Shown here: piece after piece, positions 42,827 through 51,102 of the stretch
How the letters are laid out: each line of letters starts with the position of its first letter
How positions within the stretch are numbered: the stretch's first letter is position 1
Assembly (NCBI GenBank): GCA_016194905.1
Contig: JACQAP010000017.1
Span: 1 to 64,000, forward strand
Source of the DNA: Betaproteobacteria bacterium
Lineage (GTDB): Bacteria; Pseudomonadota; Gammaproteobacteria; Burkholderiales; JACQAP01
DNA: 64,000 nt
Direction of reading: 5' to 3'
The notes under the pieces: model-generated
What the model saw: the letters and a program-made list of their open reading frames with translations, nothing else
The model's database searches: none
What the model was told of the DNA's origin: nothing
Program-made: the position numbers and the translations under genes

Positions 42827-43120
42827 TCATGCCAGCGGACGATGGCCCATCCGTTGATGAAACTGCGCCTTCCAGTAGAGATCGAAGATCGTCTTCTGTT
42901 CGGGTGACAGGACGCCTTCGAAAGCCCGGGCATCCTGGGCGACTTTCTGCAACTGATCGGCGCGATCACGCATTGCCTGCGACATTTTGTCCAGCTTTGT
43001 TGCCGTATCGACCTCGGCGCGTGCTTCGCCTTTGTGCGAGCGATGCTCTTCCATCTTTGCCGTTCTTTCCTGCGTGCGTGAAATCGCGCTGTCGGCATGA
43101 GCCTGCCAGGCGACTCTCTT
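42827..43120 (-). pseudogene. Spy/LTXXQ-type fragment without signal peptide
   Basis: The frame gives WQAHADSAISRTQERTAKME, DQLQKVAQDARAFEGVLSPE, QKTIFDLYWKAQFHQ. These match the C-terminal part of Spy/CpxP-like periplasmic proteins (LTxxQ as LSPEQ). A TAA sits right before the first codon at 43120, so the signal peptide is missing. A shorter ATG-started frame (43054) might still be translated. A related relic (MDRMQKVAQDTRALES) is near 33520. Confidence 0.6.
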
Positions 43121-44155
43121 TTACGTGATCGCGCCTCCCGAAAACCGGTCGCGGTTCTGCCGATCGAACATCCATCCCGGATACTCGGGCGGCAACTGGC
43201 TGGCTTCGTCCAGGGATTTCAGTTCGGCTTCGGACAGCCGCAGGTTGGTCGCGGCGATGTTGTCGGCAAGTTGTTCCTTCGTTTTCGTGCCGATGATGAC
43301 GCTTGCGACGGCCGGTTGATGCAGCAGCCAGCCCAGCGCAATGCGGGCAACGGAAACACCGTGCGCTTTGGCGATCGGCCGCATCGCTTCGACGCAGCGG
43401 AAGGCGCGAGGGCGGTCGACCGGCGGAAAATCGAAGCTGGTGCGCCTTGCGCCATCCGGGCCTTTATCGTTCTCGGCGAATTTTCCGGACAGCAGTCCGC
43501 CAGCCAGCGGACTCCACACGAGAATTCCCAATCCCTGGTCGAGCGCGACCGGCACGATCTCGCGCTCGAGTTCGCGGCCGGCAAGCGAGTAATAAGCCTG
43601 AATGCTCTCGAAGCGGTTCCAGTCGCGATGCTGCGAAATCGAAACCGCCTTCATGATCTGCCAGGCCGCATGGTTGCTCAGCCCGATGTAGCGCACCTTG
43701 CCGGAACGGATCAGGTCTTCCAGTGCGCGGAGCGTTTCCTCCATCGGCGTCGCCAGATCCTGTCCATGAATCTGGTAGAGATCGATGTGGTCCAGTTGCA
43801 GGCGACGCAGGCTGGCGTTCACGCCGTCCATGATGTGTCCGCGCGACAGGCCGACCTGGTTCGGTCCCGCGCCCATGCGGACCCGCACCTTGGTGGCGAT
43901 GACCAGCTCTTCCCTCGGCAACTTGAGATTCTTCAGCGCCTGGCCGACCAGTCCTTCCGAATCGCCTTCCGAGTAGACGTCCGCGGTATCGATGAAGTTG
44001 ACGCCCGCTTCGAACGCCGCTTTGATCTGACTTTCAACCTCTGCGAGCCCGAGCTGCCCGATCGGCTGCCAGCGTCCCTTGCCGCCGTAAGTCATCGTGC
44101 CAAGACAGATTTCCGAGACGAGCAGGCCGGAACGGCCGAGCAGGCGGTAGCGCAT
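43121..44155 (-). CDS. Aldo/keto reductase
   Basis: This 344-residue TIM-barrel enzyme has the AKR tetrad: D56 and Y61 in FIDTADVYSEG, K89 in ATKVRV, H130 in YQIHG. GTMTYGGKG at the front and GLSNHAAWQ and GTKTKEQLADN in the C-terminal cofactor region show NADP(H) binding. It is of the YakC/AKR13-like group and reduces an unknown carbonyl. Single gene. Confidence 0.95.
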   Translation of the reverse strand: MRYRLLGRSGLLVSEICLGTMTYGGKGRWQPIGQLGLAEVESQIKAAFEAGVNFIDTADVYSEGDSEGLVGQALKNLKLPREELVIATKVRVRMGAGPNQVGLSRGHIMDGVNASLRRLQLDHIDLYQIHGQDLATPMEETLRALEDLIRSGKVRYIGLSNHAAWQIMKAVSISQHRDWNRFESIQAYYSLAGRELEREIVPVALDQGLGILVWSPLAGGLLSGKFAENDKGPDGARRTSFDFPPVDRPRAFRCVEAMRPIAKAHGVSVARIALGWLLHQPAVASVIIGTKTKEQLADNIAATNLRLSEAELKSLDEASQLPPEYPGWMFDRQNRDRFSGGAIT

Positions 44156-44446
44156 GACAACCTCCATGGATGACGTGAGCCTTATAGGGTAGCAAATGGC
44201 ACAGCGGAAAGATTGGAGAGAAAAGGTAAAAGAGGAAAGCGGTGCCCAAGAGGATACCGGCCTAAAAGAGTACTCCAGGCTTCGCCAGGGCATTCGGCCA
44301 TAAGATGAAAAAGGGAAAGGGAAGGCCGACGGAAAGGTGATGATCTTGGGTCTCGTTAAAAGCCATGACATGCCCAAGCACGCCTCCAGACGCTAGAATC
44401 GCCGAAATCGATTGTGGTCTGCGGTGTACAAATCCACATTTCCTGA

Positions 44447-45541
44447 ATGAGAACAGTCGTCATCGGCGGTTATGGAAATTTTGGTGCGCGTATCTGCCAC
44501 GCTCTTAGCGCCGATCCGGACATTCAGGTCATAGCGGCTGGGCGCGCGCCGGGCGCGATCGGTCCCCATCAGAAAATACAGGCTGTGAAACTCGATTTGC
44601 TTTCATCGAATTTCGCAGCGGATCTCAAGAAGTTGTCTCCGGATATCGTCATCCATTGCGCCGGACCTTTCCAGGGACAGGACTATCGCGTTGCGAAGGC
44701 GGCGGTTGCAGCGGGGGCGCATTACATAGATCTGGCCGACGGTCGCGCATTCGTCAACGGATTTGCACAAGAGATCGATTCGCTGGCGCGCGATTCAGGG
44801 CTGCTTATGATATCGGGCGCGAGCACCGTGCCCGCACTGTCATCTGCGGTCGTGGACGAACTCATTACCCGATTTCGGCAGATCGATGAAATTCAAACGT
44901 ACATTGCTCCCGGCCAACGCGCTCCGCGCGGGACGGCGACCATTGCCGGGGTGTTCAGCTATGCAGGAAAGCCCTTTAAGTGGATGCGTGACGGCCAATG
45001 GCGCAACGCATCGGGCTGGCAGGAACTTGTTCGCGTGGATTTCTCCGGACTGGGCGTGCGTTGGGCTGCCGCGTGCGATATTCCCGATCTCGATCTATTT
45101 CCCGCGCGATATCCCGGCGTAAGGACGGTCGAGTTTCGTGCCGCACTCGAACTTGGAATTCAACATCTCGCGCTCTGGTCTGCAGCAGCGTTGCGCCGGT
45201 CCGGGATGCCTTTGCCGATCGAGCGTGCGGCGCCGTTGTTGAATCGCGTGGCATCGCTGCTGGATTGTTTCGGAAGCGAGCGCGGCGGAATGCTGGTAAG
45301 TCTCGCCGGCATCAGCAGCGACGGATCGAAGATGCGTATCGATTGGCACCTCACTGCCGATGCCAACCACGGCCCGGAGATTCCCTGCATGGCTGCAATC
45401 CTGCTTGCGCGCAAACTTGCACGCGGACAAGTTGCGGCCAGCGGAGCGTTTGTGTGCATGGGTTTTCTGAAGCTCGCCGAATTCGAGGCCGAATTTGCGC
45501 GCTGGCGCATTTCGGTTGCCATCAAGGAAGGCCCGGCATGA
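44447..45541 (+). CDS. Saccharopine dehydrogenase-like NAD(P)-binding protein
   Basis: This 364-residue protein has a Rossmann loop VIGGYGNFGARICHAL (4-19) and VIHCAGPFQGQDYRVAKAA, AGAHYIDLADGRAFV and SGASTVPALSSAVVDEL. This is the pattern of the Sacchrp_dh_NADP family (trans-acting enoyl reductase-like). It is first in an operon of three or four: a DUF2269 membrane protein overlaps its stop (ATGA). Substrate unknown. Confidence 0.88.
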   Translation: MRTVVIGGYGNFGARICHALSADPDIQVIAAGRAPGAIGPHQKIQAVKLDLLSSNFAADLKKLSPDIVIHCAGPFQGQDYRVAKAAVAAGAHYIDLADGRAFVNGFAQEIDSLARDSGLLMISGASTVPALSSAVVDELITRFRQIDEIQTYIAPGQRAPRGTATIAGVFSYAGKPFKWMRDGQWRNASGWQELVRVDFSGLGVRWAAACDIPDLDLFPARYPGVRTVEFRAALELGIQHLALWSAAALRRSGMPLPIERAAPLLNRVASLLDCFGSERGGMLVSLAGISSDGSKMRIDWHLTADANHGPEIPCMAAILLARKLARGQVAASGAFVCMGFLKLAEFEAEFARWRISVAIKEGPA

Positions 45542-46026
45542 GCGACGCATTCTGGTTCTGGAAGACTGCACATATTCTCAGCGCGACAATTCTCCTCGGG
45601 GCGGGTCTCGCGATCGCATTCTTCTGTTGGTTCGGCTATCGCAATGCAATAAAGTCGGGTGAAATCGTATCGTTGCGCGCCGTTCTTCGACTTGCTGTGA
45701 TCGCTGACGCCTGCCTTATCGCGCCCGCGGTAGTAATCCAGGCAGTGAGTGGGATTGTGCTGATGAACTTGCTCGGCTGGCCGATGGTAAGCGCCTGGTC
45801 CATGGCCGCATGGGGATTGTTCTTTCTTGTCGGGCTGTGCTGGCTGCCGGTCGTCGCGATTCAAATCATGCTCGAGAGAGAGGCAGGACGGGTATCTTCG
45901 GTCGAAGCATTGCCGGCGCACTTTCACCGCTGGTTTAGCTGGTGGTTCGCGTTGGGTGTTCCGGCCTTCACGGCCGTGGTGCTTCTCGTCTATTTGATGG
46001 TCGCCAAGCCTCTGCCTTTAACCTGA
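45538..46026 (+). CDS. DUF2269 membrane protein
   Basis: This 162-residue protein has four membrane helices (about 8-30, 50-75, 85-107, 135-158). It has the DUF2269 opening FWFWKTAHILSATILLGAG and HFHRWFSWWFALGVPAF near the end. The family is found with oxidoreductases. Translation is coupled to the upstream gene through ATGA. The mechanism is unknown. Confidence 0.82.
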   Translation: MSDAFWFWKTAHILSATILLGAGLAIAFFCWFGYRNAIKSGEIVSLRAVLRLAVIADACLIAPAVVIQAVSGIVLMNLLGWPMVSAWSMAAWGLFFLVGLCWLPVVAIQIMLEREAGRVSSVEALPAHFHRWFSWWFALGVPAFTAVVLLVYLMVAKPLPLT

Positions 46027-46028
46027 AC

Positions 46029-46496
46029 ATGGCGCGCGGAAAACTCGAGTTCATCATGCCTGCAAAGAGCGCGGATGCTTTCGAGGCGTTTTTCAATCAT
46101 AACGTGAGATTGAGGTGGGACACGCTGCTCAACGTGACTTACGTTGAAGGTGGCGGATCGCATCCTTACGTTGGTGCCGTATCGACAAACGTCGGCCTCG
46201 GATGGAAAACATGGCTATCGATGCGCACGCGGTTCCTGTCCTACAACCCACCCCCGCAAGCTTCCGCTGAAATGGTCGAGCCCACGGGGCCTTTCGCACT
46301 CTGGGCTGCGTCCATGCGCTTTCGTGACAGGGGCGACGGTGGGTCGGATCTGATCTACACCTACTCGATCAAGCTGCGGCCAAAGTGGCTCGGAGCAATA
46401 CTCGACCCGATGGCAGGCTATCTCTTCGCCCGGGAAACAAGCCGGCGGTTCGCCGCTATGGCGCGCTATCTGGGCAGACAGCGTTCCCATGATTGA
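46029..46496 (+). CDS. SRPBCC-like hypothetical protein
   Basis: This 155-residue protein starts two bases after the stop of the DUF2269 gene. It has an opening LEFIMPAKSADAFEAFFNH, then RLRWDTLLNVTYVEGGGSH and a C-terminal helix (FARETSRRFAAMARYL). This is the START/polyketide-cyclase-like pattern, a lipid- or hydrophobe-binding pocket. Third gene of the operon; the next frame overlaps its end by eight bases. Confidence 0.65.
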   Translation: MARGKLEFIMPAKSADAFEAFFNHNVRLRWDTLLNVTYVEGGGSHPYVGAVSTNVGLGWKTWLSMRTRFLSYNPPPQASAEMVEPTGPFALWAASMRFRDRGDGGSDLIYTYSIKLRPKWLGAILDPMAGYLFARETSRRFAAMARYLGRQRSHD

Positions 46497-46785
46497 TGCG
46501 TCCCGCCGTCGATTTAACACAGCCCTGGCTGCGTCGTCTGCCCTTCTGCTCGCACCGAGAATCGGTTTCACCAAAGAGTTTATCGATGATGTAAGCCGTC
46601 TGAACGCAACCGAAATCAATGCATTGATCCGTGTCTCCTCCTATTTGCCATACCAGCGCTGGCCCTTACCTGCCCAGTTCGAAAGGTGCTATCCGCGTGC
46701 GACAGAATTCCTGGTCACGAAGAGGCAATGGGATCCGGACGGGCGATTCGGCAATCGTTGGGCAGCCGAATATCTGGGAATTTAG
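46489..46785 (+). pseudogene. Internally deleted FAD-linked oxidase
   Basis: The frame has a Tat signal (SRRRFNTALAASSALLLAPR) and the opening FIDDVSRLNATEINALIRV of an FAD-linked oxidase. It then jumps straight to the C-terminal region SSYLPYQRWPLPAQ, YPRATEFLVTKRQWDPDGRF, GNRWAAEYL. The FAD-binding and catalytic middle (~350 residues) is missing but the frame is kept. It is 98 residues. The next gene is a diheme cytochrome, its probable former electron acceptor. Confidence 0.6.
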
Positions 46786-46889
46786 CGGCGGGACGCGAGA
46801 GACCGGGTATTACGCGAGACGGCGGCGGGATACACTATTCTTCCAGCGGTTGCTATCGACACAAACAATAAGACCAAGTGGGAGGGGCC

Positions 46890-47852
46890 ATGAGCAAGTT
46901 CGCAGTCGTCCTGACATATGCTTTCCTGGCCATCGCTGCCGGCGTTCCCGCCGATGCAGCCGATTCGCTTCCGGTGTGGGCCTATCCGGTCAATCCGCCG
47001 GGTATTCAACCCGCCCCCGACGACGGTACGTTGAAGCACGTTCCAAATAGCGCAGCCGCTTACACGCTGACACAGATCCGCGATCTCTTCAGTCCGCCGG
47101 ACTGGCATCCCGACAATCATCCGTCGATGCCCGATGTCGTCGGGCGCGGTAACAAGCCGGGCCAGTTCGCGTGCGGCTACTGCCACCTGCCGAACGGGCT
47201 CGGCCGTCCGGAAAACTCCAGCCTGGCGGGACTTCCCGCCGCGTATATTGCGCAGCAGGTGGCGGACTTCAGGAGCGGCGTAAGAAAGAGCTCGGAGCCG
47301 GCGAGTCTGCCGATCAATTTCATGGTCGCCGTCGCGAAGCTGGTTAGCGAGGAAGACACGAAGGCCGCCGCCGAATACTTCGCCTCGCTGAAACCGGCGC
47401 CGTGGATCCGGATTGTCGAAACCGAAACGGTGCCGAAGACAAAAGTCGGTGGCTGGATGCTGATTGCGGACGATAGCGGCGGCACGGAACCGATCGGCCA
47501 GCGCATCATCGAGATGCCGGAAAATCTCGAACGCACCGAGCTGCGCGACTCGGATTCCGGCTTCATCGCTTATGTGCCGATCGGCAGCATCCGCAAAGGC
47601 GAGGCGTTGATCACCAGTGGTGCAGGCAGGACAACGCCTTGTGCGATCTGCCACGGCGCCGACCTGAAAGGCCTCGGTCCGGTGCCTGCACTGGCCGGCC
47701 GCTCACCCAGCTATGTCGTGCGCCAGCTCTACGATATCCAGCACGGCCTGCGCAACGGGCAATGGGCGGAGTTGATGAAGTCGGTCGTCGCCGGATTGAG
47801 CGAAGAAGACATGGTGGCGATCGCCGCCTATACCGCGTCGCTCGCTCCGTGA
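46890..47852 (+). CDS. Periplasmic diheme cytochrome c
   Basis: This 320-residue protein has a signal peptide (VVLTYAFLAIAAGVPADA) and two heme motifs: CGYCH (about residue 94) and CAICH (about 250). Each is followed by a typical Met-containing stretch. The two c-type domains are separated by ~100 residues. The shape fits the soluble cytochromes of oxidase or dehydrogenase complexes. It follows the collapsed oxidase gene and probably served it. Confidence 0.9.
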   Translation: MSKFAVVLTYAFLAIAAGVPADAADSLPVWAYPVNPPGIQPAPDDGTLKHVPNSAAAYTLTQIRDLFSPPDWHPDNHPSMPDVVGRGNKPGQFACGYCHLPNGLGRPENSSLAGLPAAYIAQQVADFRSGVRKSSEPASLPINFMVAVAKLVSEEDTKAAAEYFASLKPAPWIRIVETETVPKTKVGGWMLIADDSGGTEPIGQRIIEMPENLERTELRDSDSGFIAYVPIGSIRKGEALITSGAGRTTPCAICHGADLKGLGPVPALAGRSPSYVVRQLYDIQHGLRNGQWAELMKSVVAGLSEEDMVAIAAYTASLAP

Positions 47853-47958
47853 AATGACTGCAGACGCAGCCTTTGCCGAAAAAATAGCCAGTGTTCGTCG
47901 ATTGCGTGAAGAAGGCAAGGCGGGACAACCCCGCGTGGCTGCGATGAGTCCGTCCCGG

Positions 47959-48219
47959 CTATTCAATGTAGACCTGGTCGACGTAGCACCATCGCCATGA
48001 TTCGCCCGGCTGGAAGGACTGCATGATCGGGTGGGCGGTCTTCTGAAAATGTTTGGTGGCGTGTTTGTTCTTCGAGGAGTCGCAGCAACCCACGTGACCG
48101 CACTGGAGGCAGATCCGCAGGTGCACCCATGTGTCACCTGTCTTCAGGCAATCCTCGCAACCTTTCGCAGAGGGTTTCACATCACGAATCTGACTGATGT
48201 GTTCGCAAACTGCAGGCAT
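47959..48219 (-). CDS. Stand-alone UBP-type zinc-finger protein
   Basis: ATG 48219 has AAGGAG upstream. The 86-residue protein is one ZnF-UBP domain: CEHISQIRDVKPSAKGCEDC, WVHLRICLQCGHVGCCDSSK, then NKHATKHFQKTAHPIMQSFQ, with all Cys and His ligands. In eukaryotes this domain binds the free C-terminal GG of ubiquitin. Bacterial copies are common but their partner is unknown. A ubiquitin-like protein ending in GG is encoded in this same window, but 36 kb away. Confidence 0.88.
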   Translation of the reverse strand: MPAVCEHISQIRDVKPSAKGCEDCLKTGDTWVHLRICLQCGHVGCCDSSKNKHATKHFQKTAHPIMQSFQPGESWRWCYVDQVYIE

Positions 48220-48467
48220 CGCCGCTCCTTCGATTCCAGGATGATCGGAAGAGCCCATGTTAATGAAAATCGAGTTTCCGCAAGATGCGATTTCTTTCCT
48301 GTCCGACCGCCGGCGAGCCGGAAAGCCGGGACCCGATATCCGGAGGGCGAGGACAGGCAGCTATCGGAATAACGGCCTTGCGCAGCACCCGAATGCGTAG
48401 GCCATGGTCATATAAATTCCTGGATTTATCATACAAAACAGACCTCCAAACCCCCGTTATGAGACCT

Positions 48468-48496
48468 TTGACCGAGCACGGGTAAAGGGGTATAAG
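48468..48496 (+). promoter_or_regulatory. Sigma-70 promoter of cold-shock gene 2
   Basis: TTGACC (48468-48473), 17-base spacer, TATAAG (48491-48496). Same geometry as the promoter of copy 1. Confidence 0.78.
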
Positions 48497-48502
48497 GAAG
48501 CC

Positions 48503-48645
48503 GCAGGAATCTCCAAGCGCTGATATTGCTGGTCCGTCGTAGCCCCGTTAGAACGGTACTCCTCAGATCTCCTTAATTTCTCCTCTTGGTCTGCCGCCTT
48601 CTGGCGAAAGCCTCTATCACTAATTTTTTTCAAGGACGAATAAAG
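48503..48645 (+). promoter_or_regulatory. Conserved cold-shock leader RNA 2
   Basis: Leader of about 143 nt; TTGCTGGTCCGTCGTAGCCC and GGTACTCCTCAGATCTCCTT match leader 1 closely, while the last 40 bases differ. The pyrimidine stretch ATCTCCTTAA could pair with the AAGGA ribosome site at 48631-48635. Confidence 0.7.
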
Positions 48646-48849
48646 ATGGCATCAGGTACCGTTAAGTGGTTCAACGACGCGAAAGGTTTTGGCTTCATTA
48701 CCCCGGATGACGGCGGCAAGGATTTGTTTGCCCATTTCTCCGCAATCCAAGGCAACGGTTTCAAGTCGCTCAAGGAAAACCAGAAGGTGACCTTCGACAA
48801 GACGACCGGCCCCAAGGGTGATCAGGCGTCGAACATCCGCCCTGCCTGA
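48646..48849 (+). CDS. Cold-shock protein CspA family, copy 2
   Basis: This 67-residue single cold-shock domain differs from copy 1 only at positions 43 (Lys for Gln) and near the end (NIRPA for NIQPA). RNP1 and RNP2 are intact. Same promoter, leader and terminator design as copy 1, 6.6 kb away. This looks like an old gene duplication with its controls. Confidence 0.97.
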   Translation: MASGTVKWFNDAKGFGFITPDDGGKDLFAHFSAIQGNGFKSLKENQKVTFDKTTGPKGDQASNIRPA

Positions 48850-48869
48850 GCAGGACGGCGGCAGCAAAG

Positions 48870-48895
48870 AAAAAGCCCGGGAAACCGGGCTTTTT
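48870..48895 (+). terminator. Rho-independent terminator of cold-shock gene 2
   Basis: AAAAAGCCCGG-GAAA-CCGGGCTTTTT, the same stem and loop as the terminator of copy 1. Confidence 0.92.
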
Positions 48896-48940
48896 CTTTC
48901 TGTTCCGCTTCGATGCCTCCCGCCGTTCGCATTCCGCCGA

Positions 48941-49817
48941 TCAGCCGTTGCCGAACGGATGATACTGGTAGGCCCAGGTCTCGCTGAGCGTTTCATCGCC
49001 ATTCTTCCGAGAACTCTCCGCGCGAAGCCCACAGCACCGCCTCCGGCTTCACGCCGAACGGCAGTTTCGCTAGCGGCGCGCCGAGAAACTCGACCATGAA
49101 CTTGCGCACGCCTTTCGGGCGCGACAATCCGGGGACGCCGCCATTGCCAAGGCGAGTCGCCACGCATCGCGCCAGTGATGAAGTAAAAGGCTCGTCGGCG
49201 GACCACTGCAGGCGGTACTTGAAATCGAAAGTGCGGCCCGCCGCTGCTGGCTCGGCCGGCACCCACATTGCCGCGATGTTGTCGTGAATCTCGTCGTCGG
49301 TCGGCAGTTCGACGAGCTGCACGGCACCGCGATCGAATCCGGAAAGCGGATCGACCCACAGGGAAGGCCGGAGGTCGTAACGCACCCCGTCGAGATAGTG
49401 ATCGAAGTTGCGGTCGCGCTGCGACAGTCCGAAACCGCGCGGCCGATCATCGGCGAATGCGGACACGACGAGGCCGGACGGATTGTTCAGCGGGCGCCAG
49501 ATGCGTTCTCCCTTGCCGGTCCAGAGCGCGAGCCCGTCGGAGTCGTGCAGTTCGGGACGCCAGTCGACTGCAGTCGGTTTAATGGTGTCGGAGAACCAGT
49601 ACATCGAGGTGAGCGGCGCAATGCCCAGGCGTGCGATGTCCCCGCGGACGAAGATCGTTGCATCGATGTCCATCAACACGGCGCGTCCGCGCCGCATCGA
49701 AAATCGATAAGCGCCCACGACGGATGGGCCGTCGAGCAACGCGTAGACCTTGATGGCATCGGCGGATTCGGCCTGTTCTTCGACCCAGAATTCGGTGAAG
49801 TCCGGAAACTCTCCCTG
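48941..49817 (-). pseudogene. opgG: opgG/mdoG (glucan biosynthesis) remnant
   Basis: The long frame encodes the C-terminal half of periplasmic glucan biosynthesis protein G/D: YRFSMRRGRAVLMDIDATIF, LTSMYWFSDTIKP, DGLALWTGKGERIWRPLNNP and SQRDRNFDHYLDGV. A TAA at 49818-49820 stands right before QGEFPDFTEFW, so the 5' half is gone. Near 49010 about 50 codons are lost with a frameshift; the proper end (LSETWAYQYHPFGNG) follows in another frame to TGA at 48941. Confidence 0.75.
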
Positions 49818-49893
49818 TTAGAGGGGTGCACGCGGAATCGGTTCCGACACGTAGCCTGCTCGATCCGCACAGGCGGATCGAGCACCTGCGGAT

Positions 49894-51102
49894 TCAGTAC
49901 GCGGCGACGATGACGCCGGCAAGTGCAGCGGCCAGCATGGCGCCAACCAGAATCCGCATCTCGAGATCGCGCCACATGCGTACCAGGAAGTTCGAAGGCC
50001 GGGGAGAAGCGATCAGCCTGCCATGATCTTTTTTCTCCGGTTCGGTGAGGCGCTTGAGCGCCGCGGAGGAATCGAAGAGCTGCGATACGGCCAGTCGCGT
50101 ATTCGAATCGACGATGATGTTCTGCGGCCTGCCGCTGCGAGTTCTTGTGCCGGTATCGATTGCCGGCATGGTCGCGTCGCCGTCTCCGGCGCGAAATTTT
50201 TCCGTCTTGTCCGCTGCTTGCGCCGCACCGGATCGCCGATCGATGCGCTGCGTCGTATCGGTGTCTGCACGCTGAACGCCGAGCTCGTTCAGGCAAGCAC
50301 GCAAGTCGGCTGCGAACTGGTGGGCGTCCTGGTAACGCTCGCCGACGTCCTTCTCCAGCGCCTTGGCCACCACGAGGTCAAGCATCGCGGGAACCTGGCG
50401 ATTGATGCGGCTCGGCGGCACCGGTCGCAACTGGGAGACGTTGTACATGATCTCCGTTGCCTCGTCGCCTGCGAACAGCTTGGTGCCGGTGAGCAACTCG
50501 TACAGTACGGTGCCAAGCGAGAATATGTCAGATCGCTGGTCCACCATCCGGCCGGATACTTGCTCCGGCGACATGTAGCGCGGCGTACCCATCATCAGTC
50601 CGGTCTGCGTCTTGAGGTCCGACGAGCGCATGCGCGCGATGCCGAAGTCCATGATCTTCACGCGCCCGCCGCCGAGGAGCATGATGTTGGGCGGCTTGAT
50701 GTCGCGATGGACCACGCCGCGGTCGTGCGCGAACGACAATGCGTCCGCGACCCGCTCGACGATGCCCACGGCTTCCGTCACCGAGAATCGGCGTGTTGCC
50801 GCCTGGGCGCCGAGATCCACGCCTTCAAGCAGTTCCATTGCCATGTAAACCATTTCGCCTTCGCGGCCGACGTCGTAGATGGTCACGATACCGGGGTGGC
50901 CGAGCTTGCCGGCCGCTCTTGCTTCCTGGGTGAAGCGTGCTTCGTATTCCCTGCGATCCGCATCGTCCGCCGGCACGAATACGGTCTTGATGGCGAGCTG
51001 ACGATCGAGCACCGGGTCCTCGGCCCGGTACACGATGCCCATCGCTCCGCGTCCGAGTTCGCCGAGAATCTTGTAACGGCCCAGTTGCAGCATGTCGTTC
51101 AT
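49894..51102 (-). CDS. Hanks-type Ser/Thr protein kinase with C-terminal membrane anchor
   Basis: The start at 51102 overlaps the stop of the upstream gene by ATGA. The 402-residue protein has the kinase domain at 8-270: GELGRGAMGIVYRAED (P-loop), K39, HRDIKPPN (H132, D134), DFG 152-154, GTPRYMSPEQ. A linker of ~100 residues rich in Asp/Thr/Arg follows, then a C-terminal membrane helix (ILVGAMLAAALAGVIVAAY). It is anchored with the kinase in the cytoplasm. The cyclase-like/PEGA protein made from the same mRNA is the likely partner. Confidence 0.92.
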   Translation of the reverse strand: MNDMLQLGRYKILGELGRGAMGIVYRAEDPVLDRQLAIKTVFVPADDADRREYEARFTQEARAAGKLGHPGIVTIYDVGREGEMVYMAMELLEGVDLGAQAATRRFSVTEAVGIVERVADALSFAHDRGVVHRDIKPPNIMLLGGGRVKIMDFGIARMRSSDLKTQTGLMMGTPRYMSPEQVSGRMVDQRSDIFSLGTVLYELLTGTKLFAGDEATEIMYNVSQLRPVPPSRINRQVPAMLDLVVAKALEKDVGERYQDAHQFAADLRACLNELGVQRADTDTTQRIDRRSGAAQAADKTEKFRAGDGDATMPAIDTGTRTRSGRPQNIIVDSNTRLAVSQLFDSSAALKRLTEPEKKDHGRLIASPRPSNFLVRMWRDLEMRILVGAMLAAALAGVIVAAY

